DNA from: Pseudomonadota bacterium
GTDB lineage: Bacteria > Pseudomonadota > Alphaproteobacteria > Acetobacterales > Acetobacteraceae
Assembly: GCA_021808205.1 (NCBI GenBank)
Contig: JAKBCD010000082.1
Coordinates: 1 to 7,229, forward strand
Direction: 5' to 3'
Length of the DNA: 7,229 nt
In this document: one piece after another, positions 1 to 5,759 of the stretch
Numbering within the stretch: position 1 is the first letter of the stretch
Layout of the letters: every line of letters starts with the position of its first letter
Translations under genes and position numbers: made by a program
The notes under the pieces: generated by a model
Databases searched by the model: none
Told to the model about the DNA's origin: nothing
Seen by the model: only the letters and a program-made list of their open reading frames with translations

Positions 1-246
1 GAGTATGTCACCGGCCCGCGGATCATCACGCCGGAGACCAAGGCCGAGATGAAGAAGGTGCTGGAAGATATTCAGACCGGCCGCTTCACCCGCGACTGGA
101 TGCTGGAGAACAAGGTGCACCAAGCCAGCTTCAAGGCCGTGCGCGCCCGCAACGCCGCCCACCCGATTGAGGAAGTGGGCGCCAAGCTGCGCGGCATGAT
201 GCCCTGGATCTCCAAGGGCGCGCTGGTTGACAAGGCGAAGAACTAA
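1..246 (+). CDS. ilvC: Ketol-acid reductoisomerase, C-terminal fragment (5' end outside the window)
   Basis: The frame is open from base 1 and ends with TAA at 244-246, giving the last 81 residues. They begin [12 protein letters not shown] and include [11 protein letters not shown] and a terminal [11 protein letters not shown], the characteristic end of the short (class I) acetohydroxyacid isomeroreductase. The enzyme acts in the cytosol, converting 2-acetolactate or 2-aceto-2-hydroxybutyrate to the dihydroxy acids of valine, leucine and isoleucine synthesis, using NADPH and Mg2+. Only the tail of the knotted helical C-terminal domain is visible. The Rossmann domain and the catalytic SNTAE-type segment lie upstream of the window edge; the latter should be only a few residues away. 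The next gene starts within a few bases of the stop, so the two are probably co-transcribed. No terminator is visible between them. Confidence 0.96.
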   Translation, partial: EYVTGPRIITPETKAEMKKVLEDIQTGRFTRDWMLENKVHQASFKAVRARNAAHPIEEVGAKLRGMMPWISKGALVDKAKN

Positions 247-248
247 TT

Positions 249-665
249 ACGGTTCATCTGATCAAACTGGCGGTGGGGGCGAAGGATGTTTCGCACCTCG
301 CGGCCTGGCAGAAACAAAGGGCGGCAGAGATGCCGCCCTTGCGTCATTTTACCCGCAATTTTCCCAAGCGCGCGGCGGAGCTGACTGATGGCGGCTCGCT
401 CTATTGGGTGGTGGGGGGCGTCATTCTGGTGCGCCAGCGCATTCTGGAGGTACGGCAGGACCAGGAGCCGGACGGCACCCCCTGCACCGCCCTGGTGCTG
501 GACCCGCAGCTGGTGCGGGTGGAAGGCCGCGCGATGCGGGCGTTTCAGGGCTGGCGTTACCTGGCTCCGCAGGACGCGCCGGCGGATCTGGGCGCGATGG
601 GCGAGGGTGCCGAAGACATGCCCGATTCCCTGCGCCGGGAGCTGGCGGCACTGGGCTTGCTCTGA
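249..665 (+). CDS. DUF1489 family protein, probable ACG (or ATT) start
   Basis: A small cytosolic alphaproteobacterial protein of unknown function. Visible family signatures are LAAWQ near the N terminus, HFTRNFPKRAAEL, the core DGGSLYWVVGGVI with RQRIL, and VLDPQLV followed by FQGWRYL. The first standard start codon is GTG at 273, giving 130 aa. However, the in-frame codons just upstream read VHLIKLA, which as I recall is the conserved N terminus of this family (M-x-HLIKL-x-VG). No ATG, GTG or TTG lies in frame between the ilvC stop and that block. The plausible starts are therefore ACG at 249 (138 aa) or ATT at 246, which overlaps the ilvC TAA. A weak purine stretch (AAGGCGAAG, 232-240) precedes them, so initiation may be coupled to ilvC termination. 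The family assignment is confident; the exact start is not. Confidence 0.82.
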   Translation, partial: TVHLIKLAVGAKDVSHLAAWQKQRAAEMPPLRHFTRNFPKRAAELTDGGSLYWVVGGVILVRQRILEVRQDQEPDGTPCTALVLDPQLVRVEGRAMRAFQGWRYLAPQDAPADLGAMGEGAEDMPDSLRRELAALGLL

Positions 666-671
666 CGGATT

Positions 672-699
672 TTGCGTCCCGCGCCGCTCATGCTAGGTG
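672..699 (+). promoter_or_regulatory. Putative housekeeping promoter for fabD-fabG
   Basis: TTGCGTC (672-678), a 13-bp spacer and GCTAGGTG (692-699) fit the Caulobacter sigma-73 consensus TTGaCgS-N10-14-GCTANAWC closely in the -35 TTG, the spacing and the -10 GCTA. Transcription would start near 705, leaving a leader of about 20 nt with the AGGAGA ribosome site at 712-717. It sits in the 60-bp gap between the DUF1489 and fabD genes. Predicted by eye only. Confidence 0.5.
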
Positions 700-725
700 C
701 GCCTCCAACATAGGAGATACGATTC

Positions 726-1682
726 ATGGCGGTGAACGCCTTCATCTTCCCTGGGCAGGGCAGCCAGGCTGTGGGCATGGGGCGCGACCTGGCCGCATCT
801 TTCGCGGCGGCGCGGCGGACGTTCGAGGAAGTGGACGAGGTTCTGAAGCAGAAACTCTCGAAGCTGATGTTCGAGGGCCCGGCGGAAGAACTGACCCTGA
901 CCGAAAACGCCCAGCCCGCGCTGATGGCGGTCTCGCTGGCCGTGCTGCGGGTGCTGCAGGTGGAGGGCGGGCTGAACCTGAAGGAAAAAATTACCCTGGC
1001 GGCCGGGCACAGCCTGGGTGAATACAGCGCCCTGGCGGCGGTGGAGGCATTTTCCATCGCCGATACCGCCCGGCTGTTGAAGCTGCGCGGCCAGGCCATG
1101 CAGAAGGCCGTCGCCCCCGGCTTGGGCGCCATGGCGGCCCTGCTGGGTGTGGAGCTGGAGCTGGCCCGCGAGATTTGTGCCGAGGCCGAGGCTGCCCCCA
1201 CCGGGCGGGAGACGATTTCCTGCGCGAATGACAATGGCGGCGGCCAGGTGGTGATTTCCGGCCACAAGGCAGCGGTGGAACGCGCGATTGAGATTGCCAA
1301 GGGCAAGGGAATCAAGCGCGCCATGCTGCTGCCGGTTTCCGCCCCGTTCCATTGCGCGCTGATGGCCCCGGCGGCGGACGCCATGGCCGAAGCCTTCGCC
1401 ACCACCCCTCCGCGCGCGCCGATTCTGCCCATTATCGCCAACGTAACCGCGACCAAGGTGACGGAGCCGGCGGAGATTCGCGATCTGCTCGTGCAGCAGG
1501 TGACCGCCACCGTGCGCTGGCGCGAAAGTGTGGAGGAGATGACAAGGCTGGGCGTGACGAATTTCTACGAGCTCGGCTCCGGCAAGGTGCTCTCCGGCCT
1601 GGTAAAGCGCATCGCACCGGATGCCACGGCTACCTCCGTGGGCAGCCCCGCCGATATCGAAGCTGTGGTGAAGGTTCTGTAA
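726..1682 (+). CDS. fabD: Malonyl-CoA:ACP transacylase FabD
   Basis: Transfers malonyl from CoA to the phosphopantetheine arm of ACP, supplying the extender unit for type II fatty acid synthesis in the cytosol. The 318-aa product has the usual length. Motifs seen are GQGSQ at 10-14 (oxyanion loop), the nucleophile elbow GHSLGEYS at 94-101 with Ser96, the Arg in RGQAMQ at about 121 that binds the malonyl carboxylate, and PFH with His209 as the catalytic partner. IANVTA (237-242) and the C-terminal YELGSGKVLSGLVKRI are also typical. The ATG at 726 is preceded by a strong Shine-Dalgarno AGGAGA (712-717, 8 bp spacing), which fixes the start. The stop codon directly abuts the fabG ATG, so the two are translationally linked. 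A putative promoter lies at 672-699. Confidence 0.97.
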   Translation: MAVNAFIFPGQGSQAVGMGRDLAASFAAARRTFEEVDEVLKQKLSKLMFEGPAEELTLTENAQPALMAVSLAVLRVLQVEGGLNLKEKITLAAGHSLGEYSALAAVEAFSIADTARLLKLRGQAMQKAVAPGLGAMAALLGVELELAREICAEAEAAPTGRETISCANDNGGGQVVISGHKAAVERAIEIAKGKGIKRAMLLPVSAPFHCALMAPAADAMAEAFATTPPRAPILPIIANVTATKVTEPAEIRDLLVQQVTATVRWRESVEEMTRLGVTNFYELGSGKVLSGLVKRIAPDATATSVGSPADIEAVVKVL

Positions 1683-2420
1683 ATGTTTGATTTGACTGGA
1701 AAAACAGCTCTCATTACCGGCGCCTCCGGCGGCATTGGCGCGGAGATTGCCCGCGCGCTGCACGCCCAGGGCGCGGTTGTGGGGCTTTCCGGCACAAGGC
1801 GTGAGGCGCTGGAAGCGCTGGCCGCCAAGCTGGGCGAGCGCGTGCATGTGCTGCCCGCCGACCTTTCCCAGGCCGAGGAAGCCGCCAGGCTGATCGCCGA
1901 TGCCGAGGCCGCCATGGGCAAGGTGGATATTCTGGTGAACAATGCCGGGCTGACCAAAGATGGCCTCGCCATGCGCATGAGCGACGCGGATTGGGAGCGC
2001 GTGATCAATGTGGATCTCGCGGCGCCCTTCCGCCTGATTCGCGCAGCACTGAAGACCATGCTTCGCCGCCGTGCCGGGCGCATCATCAACATCGGCTCCA
2101 TTGTGGGCACCACCGGCAACCCTGGCCAGGCGAATTACTGCGCGGCCAAGGCCGGGCTCATCGGGCTCAGCAAATCCCTGGCGCAGGAAGTGGCCTCGCG
2201 GGGCATAACGGTGAATGTGGTGGCGCCAGGCTTTGTGGAAACACCAATGACCGACGTACTGCCCGAAGCGCAGCGCGCCGAGCTGGCGGGCAAAATTCCG
2301 CTGGGACGCCTCGGCGCGCCCCGGGATATTGCCGCGGCAGTGGCGTATCTGGCCTCGGAAGAGGCCGGCTGGGTGACCGGCGCCACCCTGCATGTGAATG
2401 GCGGCATGGCAATGGCCTGA
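1683..2420 (+). CDS. fabG: 3-oxoacyl-ACP reductase FabG
   Basis: NADPH-dependent reduction of 3-ketoacyl-ACP to (R)-3-hydroxyacyl-ACP, the first reductive step of each elongation cycle. The 245 aa form a classical short-chain dehydrogenase. The nucleotide-binding TGASGGIG spans 12-19, the structural NNAG is at 86-89, the catalytic Asn109 lies in VINVDL, and the active site comprises Ser139, Tyr152 (NYCAAKAG) and Lys156. The PGFVETPMT segment and the C-terminal VTGATLHVNGG, typical of FabG, are present. The ATG follows the fabD TAA with no gap. The neighbours (fabD before, acpP and fabF after) support FabG rather than a PhaB-type acetoacetyl-CoA reductase, although PHA genes occur about 4 kb downstream and activity on both substrate types cannot be excluded. 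Confidence 0.95.
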   Translation: MFDLTGKTALITGASGGIGAEIARALHAQGAVVGLSGTRREALEALAAKLGERVHVLPADLSQAEEAARLIADAEAAMGKVDILVNNAGLTKDGLAMRMSDADWERVINVDLAAPFRLIRAALKTMLRRRAGRIINIGSIVGTTGNPGQANYCAAKAGLIGLSKSLAQEVASRGITVNVVAPGFVETPMTDVLPEAQRAELAGKIPLGRLGAPRDIAAAVAYLASEEAGWVTGATLHVNGGMAMA

Positions 2421-2428
2421 CCCCCCGC

Positions 2429-2458
2429 TTGGCGGCGTGGGAAAAACCATGCTAAGCG
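2429..2458 (+). promoter_or_regulatory. Putative promoter for acpP-fabF-mltG
   Basis: TTGGCGG (2429-2435) and GCTAAGCG (2451-2458), separated by 15 bp, resemble the Caulobacter-type housekeeping consensus, with a spacer one base longer than its usual range. The promoter begins 8 bp after the fabG stop. The -10 context CATGCTAAG resembles CATGCTAGG in front of fabD. A start near 2464 would give an acpP leader of about 85 nt. A separate promoter would allow acpP to be expressed well above fabD and fabG, as expected for such an abundant protein. Predicted by eye. Confidence 0.45.
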
Positions 2459-2484
2459 CCGCGAAGTCTGACGTATTAACAGTT

Positions 2485-2517
2485 CTGACCCGGTCAGCCC
2501 CGCAAGGCTTTTCCGGG
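2485..2517 (+). promoter_or_regulatory. Palindrome and possible stem-loop in the acpP leader
   Basis: CTGACC-C-GGTCAG (2485-2497) is a perfect 13-bp inverted repeat. A one-base loop is too tight for RNA, so it suggests a DNA operator. Overlapping it, CCCGG (2489-2493) can pair with CCGGG (2513-2517), and AGCC (2496-2499) with GGCT (2506-2509), around the loop CCGCAA, forming a two-part hairpin upstream of the acpP ribosome site (AGGAAAG, 2534-2540). TCTGAC also occurs twice 17 bp apart (2467-2472 and 2484-2489). No T-tract follows the hairpin, so it is not an obvious terminator. Confidence 0.35.
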
Positions 2518-2549
2518 TTGTAAGCAAACCAGCAGGAAAGTGACATTCG

Positions 2550-2789
2550 ATGAGCGAAATCGCCGACAAGGTTAAGAAGATTGTTGTCGAGCATCTTGGC
2601 GTGGACGAAGCCAAGGTGACCCCGGAGGCCTCCTTCATCGACGATCTGGGCGCTGACTCGCTGGACACCGTGGAACTGGTGATGGCGTTCGAGGAAGCCT
2701 TCGGCGTGGAAATCCCCGAGGATGCGGCCGAGAAGATCACCACCGTGAAGGATGCGATCGACTATATCGAGAAGCAGAAGGCCGAATAA
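2550..2789 (+). CDS. acpP: Acyl carrier protein AcpP
   Basis: A small acidic four-helix carrier of 79 aa, the usual length. It holds growing acyl chains on a 4'-phosphopantetheine arm attached to Ser37 in the [18 protein letters not shown] motif (34-51). The segment [22 protein letters not shown] that follows is diagnostic. The protein serves as substrate for the FabD, FabG and FabF encoded alongside it and also delivers acyl groups to phospholipid and lipid A synthesis. The ATG at 2550 is preceded by AGGAAAG (2534-2540). There is a 129-bp gap upstream holding a candidate promoter and palindrome, and 42 bp separate the stop from fabF. Confidence 0.98.
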   Translation: MSEIADKVKKIVVEHLGVDEAKVTPEASFIDDLGADSLDTVELVMAFEEAFGVEIPEDAAEKITTVKDAIDYIEKQKAE

Positions 2790-2831
2790 AGCCGCTTCAG
2801 CCACGATCCAAGATCCGTCCAAGGAGTCCAC

Positions 2832-4094
2832 ATGCGCCGTGTTGTCGTTACAGGTATGGGAATTGCCTGCCCGCTTGGGGTGGGGGTTGAACATGTCTGG
2901 AAAAGGCTGATTAACGGAGAATCCGGGATTACAGCCATTCAATCCTTCGACACCACGGAGCTTTCCGCGAAAATCGCCGGGCAGGTCCCGGCGGGTGTGG
3001 CCGCTGAGGGTGGACTGGATCTGGCGGAGTGGATTGCGGTTAAAGAGCTTAAGAAGATGGACCGTTTCATCCATCTTGGCATGGTGGCGGCGGCCCAGGC
3101 GCTGGCCGACTCCGGCTATGTGCCCGAAACAGAGGAAGAGAAATGCGCCGCCGGGGTGATGATCGGCTCCGGCATTGGCGGCCTGCAGACCATCTATGAA
3201 ACCTCCATCATGGTGCATGAGGGCCGCGCCAAACGCGTTTCCCCCTTCTTTATTCCCGCCGCGCTGATCAACCTGATCTCCGGCCAGGTTTCCATTAAAT
3301 ACGGCCTCAAGGGCCCCAACCACTCCGCCGTAACGGCCTGCGCCACCGGCGTGCACGCCATTGGCGACGCCGCACGGCTGATCGCCTATGGCGATGCGGA
3401 TGTAATGGTGGCCGGCGGCGCCGAAGCAGCGGTGAACCCGCTCGGCATTGCCGGGTTCTGCGCCTCGCGCGCGCTTTCCACCGCGTTTAACGACCGGCCG
3501 ACCGAAGGCTCCCGCCCCTGGGACAAGGACCGCGACGGTTTTGTGATGGGCGAAGGCTCCGGCGTGGTGGTGCTGGAGGACTATGAGCACGCGAAGAAGC
3601 GCGGCGCGAAGATTTATGCCGAGGTTGGCGGTTACGGCCTCTCCGGTGATGCGCACCACATTACCGCGCCTGCCGAGCACCATGACGGCGCCTTCCGCGC
3701 CATGAAGGCCGCCTTCAAGAATGGCGGACTTTCGCCTGAGGATGTGGATTATATCAACGCCCATGGCACCTCCACCCCGATGGGGGATGATCTGGAGCTT
3801 GAAGCGGTTGAGAACATGTTTGGCGAACATGGCAGAAAGGTCGCCATGTCTTCCACCAAATCGGCCATCGGGCATCTGCTGGGCGCGGCGGGGGCGGTGG
3901 AGACGATTTTCTCCATCCTCGCGATCCGCGACAACGTGGCCCCGCCGACGCTGAACCTGCACGAGCCTAGCCGGGAATCGGTGGTGAACCGGGTGCCGCT
4001 GGTGGCGCAGGAACGCAAGATCAACGTGGCGCTCTCCAACTCCTTCGGGTTTGGCGGCACCAACGCCTCCATTCTGTTCAAGCGGGCTGCCTGA
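2832..4094 (+). CDS. fabF: 3-oxoacyl-ACP synthase II FabF (KAS II)
   Basis: Decarboxylative condensation of malonyl-ACP with acyl-ACP, elongating fatty acids in the cytosol. The 420 aa are full length for a thiolase-fold KAS II. The N terminus MRRVVVTGMGIACPLG is typical. Catalytic residues are Cys170 in TACATGVHAIGDA, His311 in NAHGTSTPMGD, Lys343 in SSTKSAIGH and His348 in GHLLGAAGAVE. The C-terminal glycine-rich NSFGFGGTNAS (403-413) forms part of the substrate gate. GMGIACPLG, the length and the acpP linkage favour FabF over FabB. AAGGAG at 2821-2826, 5 bp before the ATG, fixes the start. It is followed after only 6 bp by mltG in the same reading frame. Confidence 0.97.
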   Translation: MRRVVVTGMGIACPLGVGVEHVWKRLINGESGITAIQSFDTTELSAKIAGQVPAGVAAEGGLDLAEWIAVKELKKMDRFIHLGMVAAAQALADSGYVPETEEEKCAAGVMIGSGIGGLQTIYETSIMVHEGRAKRVSPFFIPAALINLISGQVSIKYGLKGPNHSAVTACATGVHAIGDAARLIAYGDADVMVAGGAEAAVNPLGIAGFCASRALSTAFNDRPTEGSRPWDKDRDGFVMGEGSGVVVLEDYEHAKKRGAKIYAEVGGYGLSGDAHHITAPAEHHDGAFRAMKAAFKNGGLSPEDVDYINAHGTSTPMGDDLELEAVENMFGEHGRKVAMSSTKSAIGHLLGAAGAVETIFSILAIRDNVAPPTLNLHEPSRESVVNRVPLVAQERKINVALSNSFGFGGTNASILFKRAA

Positions 4095-4100
4095 TCCGTT

Positions 4101-5066
4101 TTGCGGTGGCGCGGCCGGATTTTCCTGGTTCTGCTGGCTCTGCTGGCGCTGGCGCGCGCAGGGCGGCTGGCGGTTGAACAAACCTATGACGGGCCAGGTG
4201 CCGGTAAAACTAATGTTACGGTTGTAATCCCGCCGGGGAGTAGCACCGGCGTGGCGGGCACGCTGGCAACAGCTGGGGTAATTCAGTTTCCGCTCGCCTT
4301 GCGCGCCGCCGCCTGGTTTACGCGCAAGGATGGCCCGTTGCGGGCCGGGGAATATCTGTTTCCCGCCCATGCCAGCCTGCATCAGATTCTGAATATTCTG
4401 CGCCACGGCGCCGAGGTGCAGCATCAGGCCACAATCCCCGAGGGGCTGACCGGCCAGCAAATTGCCGCGATCATCAAGGCGCTGCCGGTGGCCACGGGGT
4501 CAATTCACCCCCCGGCCAATGGCAGTGTGCTGCCGCAGACCTATGATTACGTCTGGGGTGCCAGCCGGGCCACAATTCTGGCCCGGGCGCAGGCGGCCAT
4601 GCGAGCGCTGCTGGCGAAGGACTGGGCCGGACGCGCGGATGGCCTGCCCCTGGCAAGCCCGCGGCAGGCGGTTATTCTGGCATCCATTGTGCAGCAGGAA
4701 ACCCCGCTGAACGGTGACATGCCCCTGATTGCCGCCGTGTATGAAAACCGGCTTGATGCGGGGATGAAGCTGCAAGCCGACCCGACGGTGATTTTCGCCG
4801 TGAGCGGGGGACGCCAATCTGGCGGCATAAGCATCACCAGGGCGGATCTTGCGCTTGATTCACCCTACAACACCTATGTCGTCAACGGGCTGCCGCCGGG
4901 GCCGATCTGCTCACCCGGTGCCGCGGCATTGGCGGCGGTGCTGCACCCGGCACAGACGGACGCGTTATATTTCGTGGCGGCGGATAATGGCACGCACCAA
5001 TCCGTGTTCGCGCATTCCTTCAAGGAGCAGCTGAAGAATATTCAGCATCTCCGGGGGCAACAATAA
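4101..5066 (+). CDS. mltG: Endolytic murein transglycosylase MltG (YceG family), TTG start
   Basis: Cleaves nascent glycan strands inside the chain, leaving 1,6-anhydro-MurNAc ends, and is thought to limit glycan length. It is anchored in the inner membrane with its domain in the periplasm. The 321 aa show a short basic N terminus, one membrane segment at about 7-20, a LysM-like region to about 110, and the YceG catalytic domain. Key blocks are PEGLTG (113-118), LPQTYDY, ASIVQQET (194-201), ENRL, KLQADPTVIF (223-232), SPYNTY and GLPPGPICSPG. By alignment from memory, the catalytic Glu (E218 of E. coli) is Glu200; the neighbouring Glu of the usual ASIxEKE is Gln198 here. No ATG or GTG exists between the fabF stop and the membrane segment, so TTG at 4101 is the start. 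No clear Shine-Dalgarno is seen, so coupling to fabF is likely. Confidence 0.93.
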   Translation: MRWRGRIFLVLLALLALARAGRLAVEQTYDGPGAGKTNVTVVIPPGSSTGVAGTLATAGVIQFPLALRAAAWFTRKDGPLRAGEYLFPAHASLHQILNILRHGAEVQHQATIPEGLTGQQIAAIIKALPVATGSIHPPANGSVLPQTYDYVWGASRATILARAQAAMRALLAKDWAGRADGLPLASPRQAVILASIVQQETPLNGDMPLIAAVYENRLDAGMKLQADPTVIFAVSGGRQSGGISITRADLALDSPYNTYVVNGLPPGPICSPGAAALAAVLHPAQTDALYFVAADNGTHQSVFAHSFKEQLKNIQHLRGQQ

Positions 5067-5078
5067 CCAGGGCTGGTT
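5065..5078. terminator. Short inverted repeat between convergent mltG and ankyrin genes
   Basis: AACCAG-GG-CTGGTT forms a small perfect inverted repeat overlapping the mltG stop codon, in the 21-bp space between convergent genes. On the + strand it is followed by GGCGGCTTTTAGCTTTT, a broken T-rich run that begins about 7 bp after the stem. Its position between convergent genes suggests transcription termination, but the stem is short and the T-run is displaced, so this is weak. Confidence 0.3.
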
Positions 5079-5087
5079 AGGCGGCTT

Positions 5088-5705
5088 TTAGCTTTTGGGG
5101 CCGAAGCCGAGGAAGCCAGCCTGCAGGTTGGGCGTGCCGGTGCCACCTGCCGGCATGGGTGCACGCGGGGCGGGGCGGGCCGCGGCGGGAAGAACCGCAG
5201 GAGCCTTGTTCTGTACCGGGCTGGCTGGCGGCGTTTTATTCAGCGTCCATGGTTTGCCCATGACACCGCTCAGCCCTTGGGAGGCAAACTCATTACGGGT
5301 GCCAAGCAGCAGAAAGGTGATGTTGTTGCGGTTCAGCGCGATGGAAAGGTCGAGCGGGGTTTCGCCGAACTGATCCTTGGCGGTGAGATCCGCACCACGG
5401 CTGATCGCGTCCTGCGCGGAGGCGTAATCGTTATTGTTGATGGCGGTGAACAATTCCTGATTCGGATCCCCGCTCCCGGATTTCTGAATTTGTGGGCCAG
5501 TCGCCAGGGGCGCAACGTTGCCAATGCCCGGCAGCCCGGCTGGGGCGATATCAGGCGTGTGGGCCTTGACCTGAGGTGCAGGCGCGCCGCCGACGCCGCC
5601 CATGCTCATGCCAGAGCCTGCCTCTCCGTCGAGCGTCTGAGCATAGGCCGCAGGCGCGGCGGCACCAAGAACCAGACCCAGCGCCAGGGAAAGAGCATGT
5701 TTCAT
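5088..5705 (-). CDS. Exported ankyrin-repeat protein
   Basis: A 205-aa protein with a clear Sec signal peptide: MKH, a hydrophobic stretch from about 4 to 18, and a cleavage site after AYA (residue 22). A low-complexity Gly/Pro/Ala linker follows to about residue 80. Then come two ankyrin-like units: NQELFTAINNNDYASAQDAI with SRGADLTAKD (82-111), and QFGETPLDLSIALNRNNITFLLL (112-134). The remaining 70 residues are rich in Pro and Ala and end in GFLGFGPKS. Ankyrin repeats mediate protein-protein contact, so a periplasmic scaffold or binding role is plausible; the partner is unknown. The gene lies 54 bp downstream of phaR on the same strand and converges on mltG. Its start codon sits in the loop of an 8-bp inverted repeat (5692-5717), and upstream it carries motifs shared with the phaR divergent region. 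No strong Shine-Dalgarno is seen. Confidence 0.8.
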   Translation of the reverse strand: MKHALSLALGLVLGAAAPAAYAQTLDGEAGSGMSMGGVGGAPAPQVKAHTPDIAPAGLPGIGNVAPLATGPQIQKSGSGDPNQELFTAINNNDYASAQDAISRGADLTAKDQFGETPLDLSIALNRNNITFLLLGTRNEFASQGLSGVMGKPWTLNKTPPASPVQNKAPAVLPAAARPAPRAPMPAGGTGTPNLQAGFLGFGPKS

Positions 5706-5717
5706 GGGCCATGCTCT
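5692..5717 (-). promoter_or_regulatory. Inverted repeat enclosing the ankyrin gene start codon
   Basis: AGAGCATG (5692-5699) and CATGCTCT (5710-5717) are perfect 8-bp complements around a 10-bp spacer. In the minus-strand mRNA the spacer reads GCCCATGAAA, so the initiator ATG lies in the hairpin loop and the only purine-rich sequence upstream (GGGGTAGAG) is partly in the stem. This could restrict translation initiation or serve as a DNA operator. A second small palindrome, CATGG-G-CCATG (5703-5713), overlaps it. Confidence 0.45.
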
Positions 5718-5723
5718 ACCCCA

Positions 5724-5753
5724 TGCGCGCAGGCCCGTCTATGCGCTGTGCAG
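5724..5753 (-). promoter_or_regulatory. Candidate PhaR-type operator upstream of the ankyrin gene
   Basis: Between the phaR stop and the ankyrin start, the minus strand reads CTGCACAGCGCATAG (complement of 5739-5753), followed by the 8-bp palindrome TGCGCGCA (5724-5731). The same boxes, CTGCACAG, CGCATAG and TGCGCGCA, occur together at 6430-6447 in the phaR divergent region. PhaR proteins of Paracoccus and Rhodobacter are reported to bind TGC-rich inverted repeats. The assignment to PhaR is inference from motif sharing and gene position. Confidence 0.4.
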
Positions 5754-5759
5754 GGCGGT

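Noticed and set aside
404..1021. A + strand frame covering the end of the DUF1489 gene and the start of fabD.
   Set aside because: Gly/Ala/Arg-rich shadow translation crossing the fabD promoter and ribosome site; fabD is certain in another frame.
557..1510. A 317-codon minus-strand frame opposite fabD.
   Set aside because: Ser/Ala-rich low-complexity antisense shadow of fabD, with no family signature.
2425..2435. CCGC-TTG-GCGG hairpin just after fabG as a terminator.
   Set aside because: Only 4 bp of stem with no T-run, and it coincides with the putative acpP -35 element.
693..4460. A minus-strand open frame of 1255 codons running antisense to fabD, fabG, acpP and fabF.
   Set aside because: Its translation is rich in His, Gly, Gln and Arg with no recognisable domain, and it lies over four certain genes. 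GC-rich codon use suppresses stops in this antisense frame.
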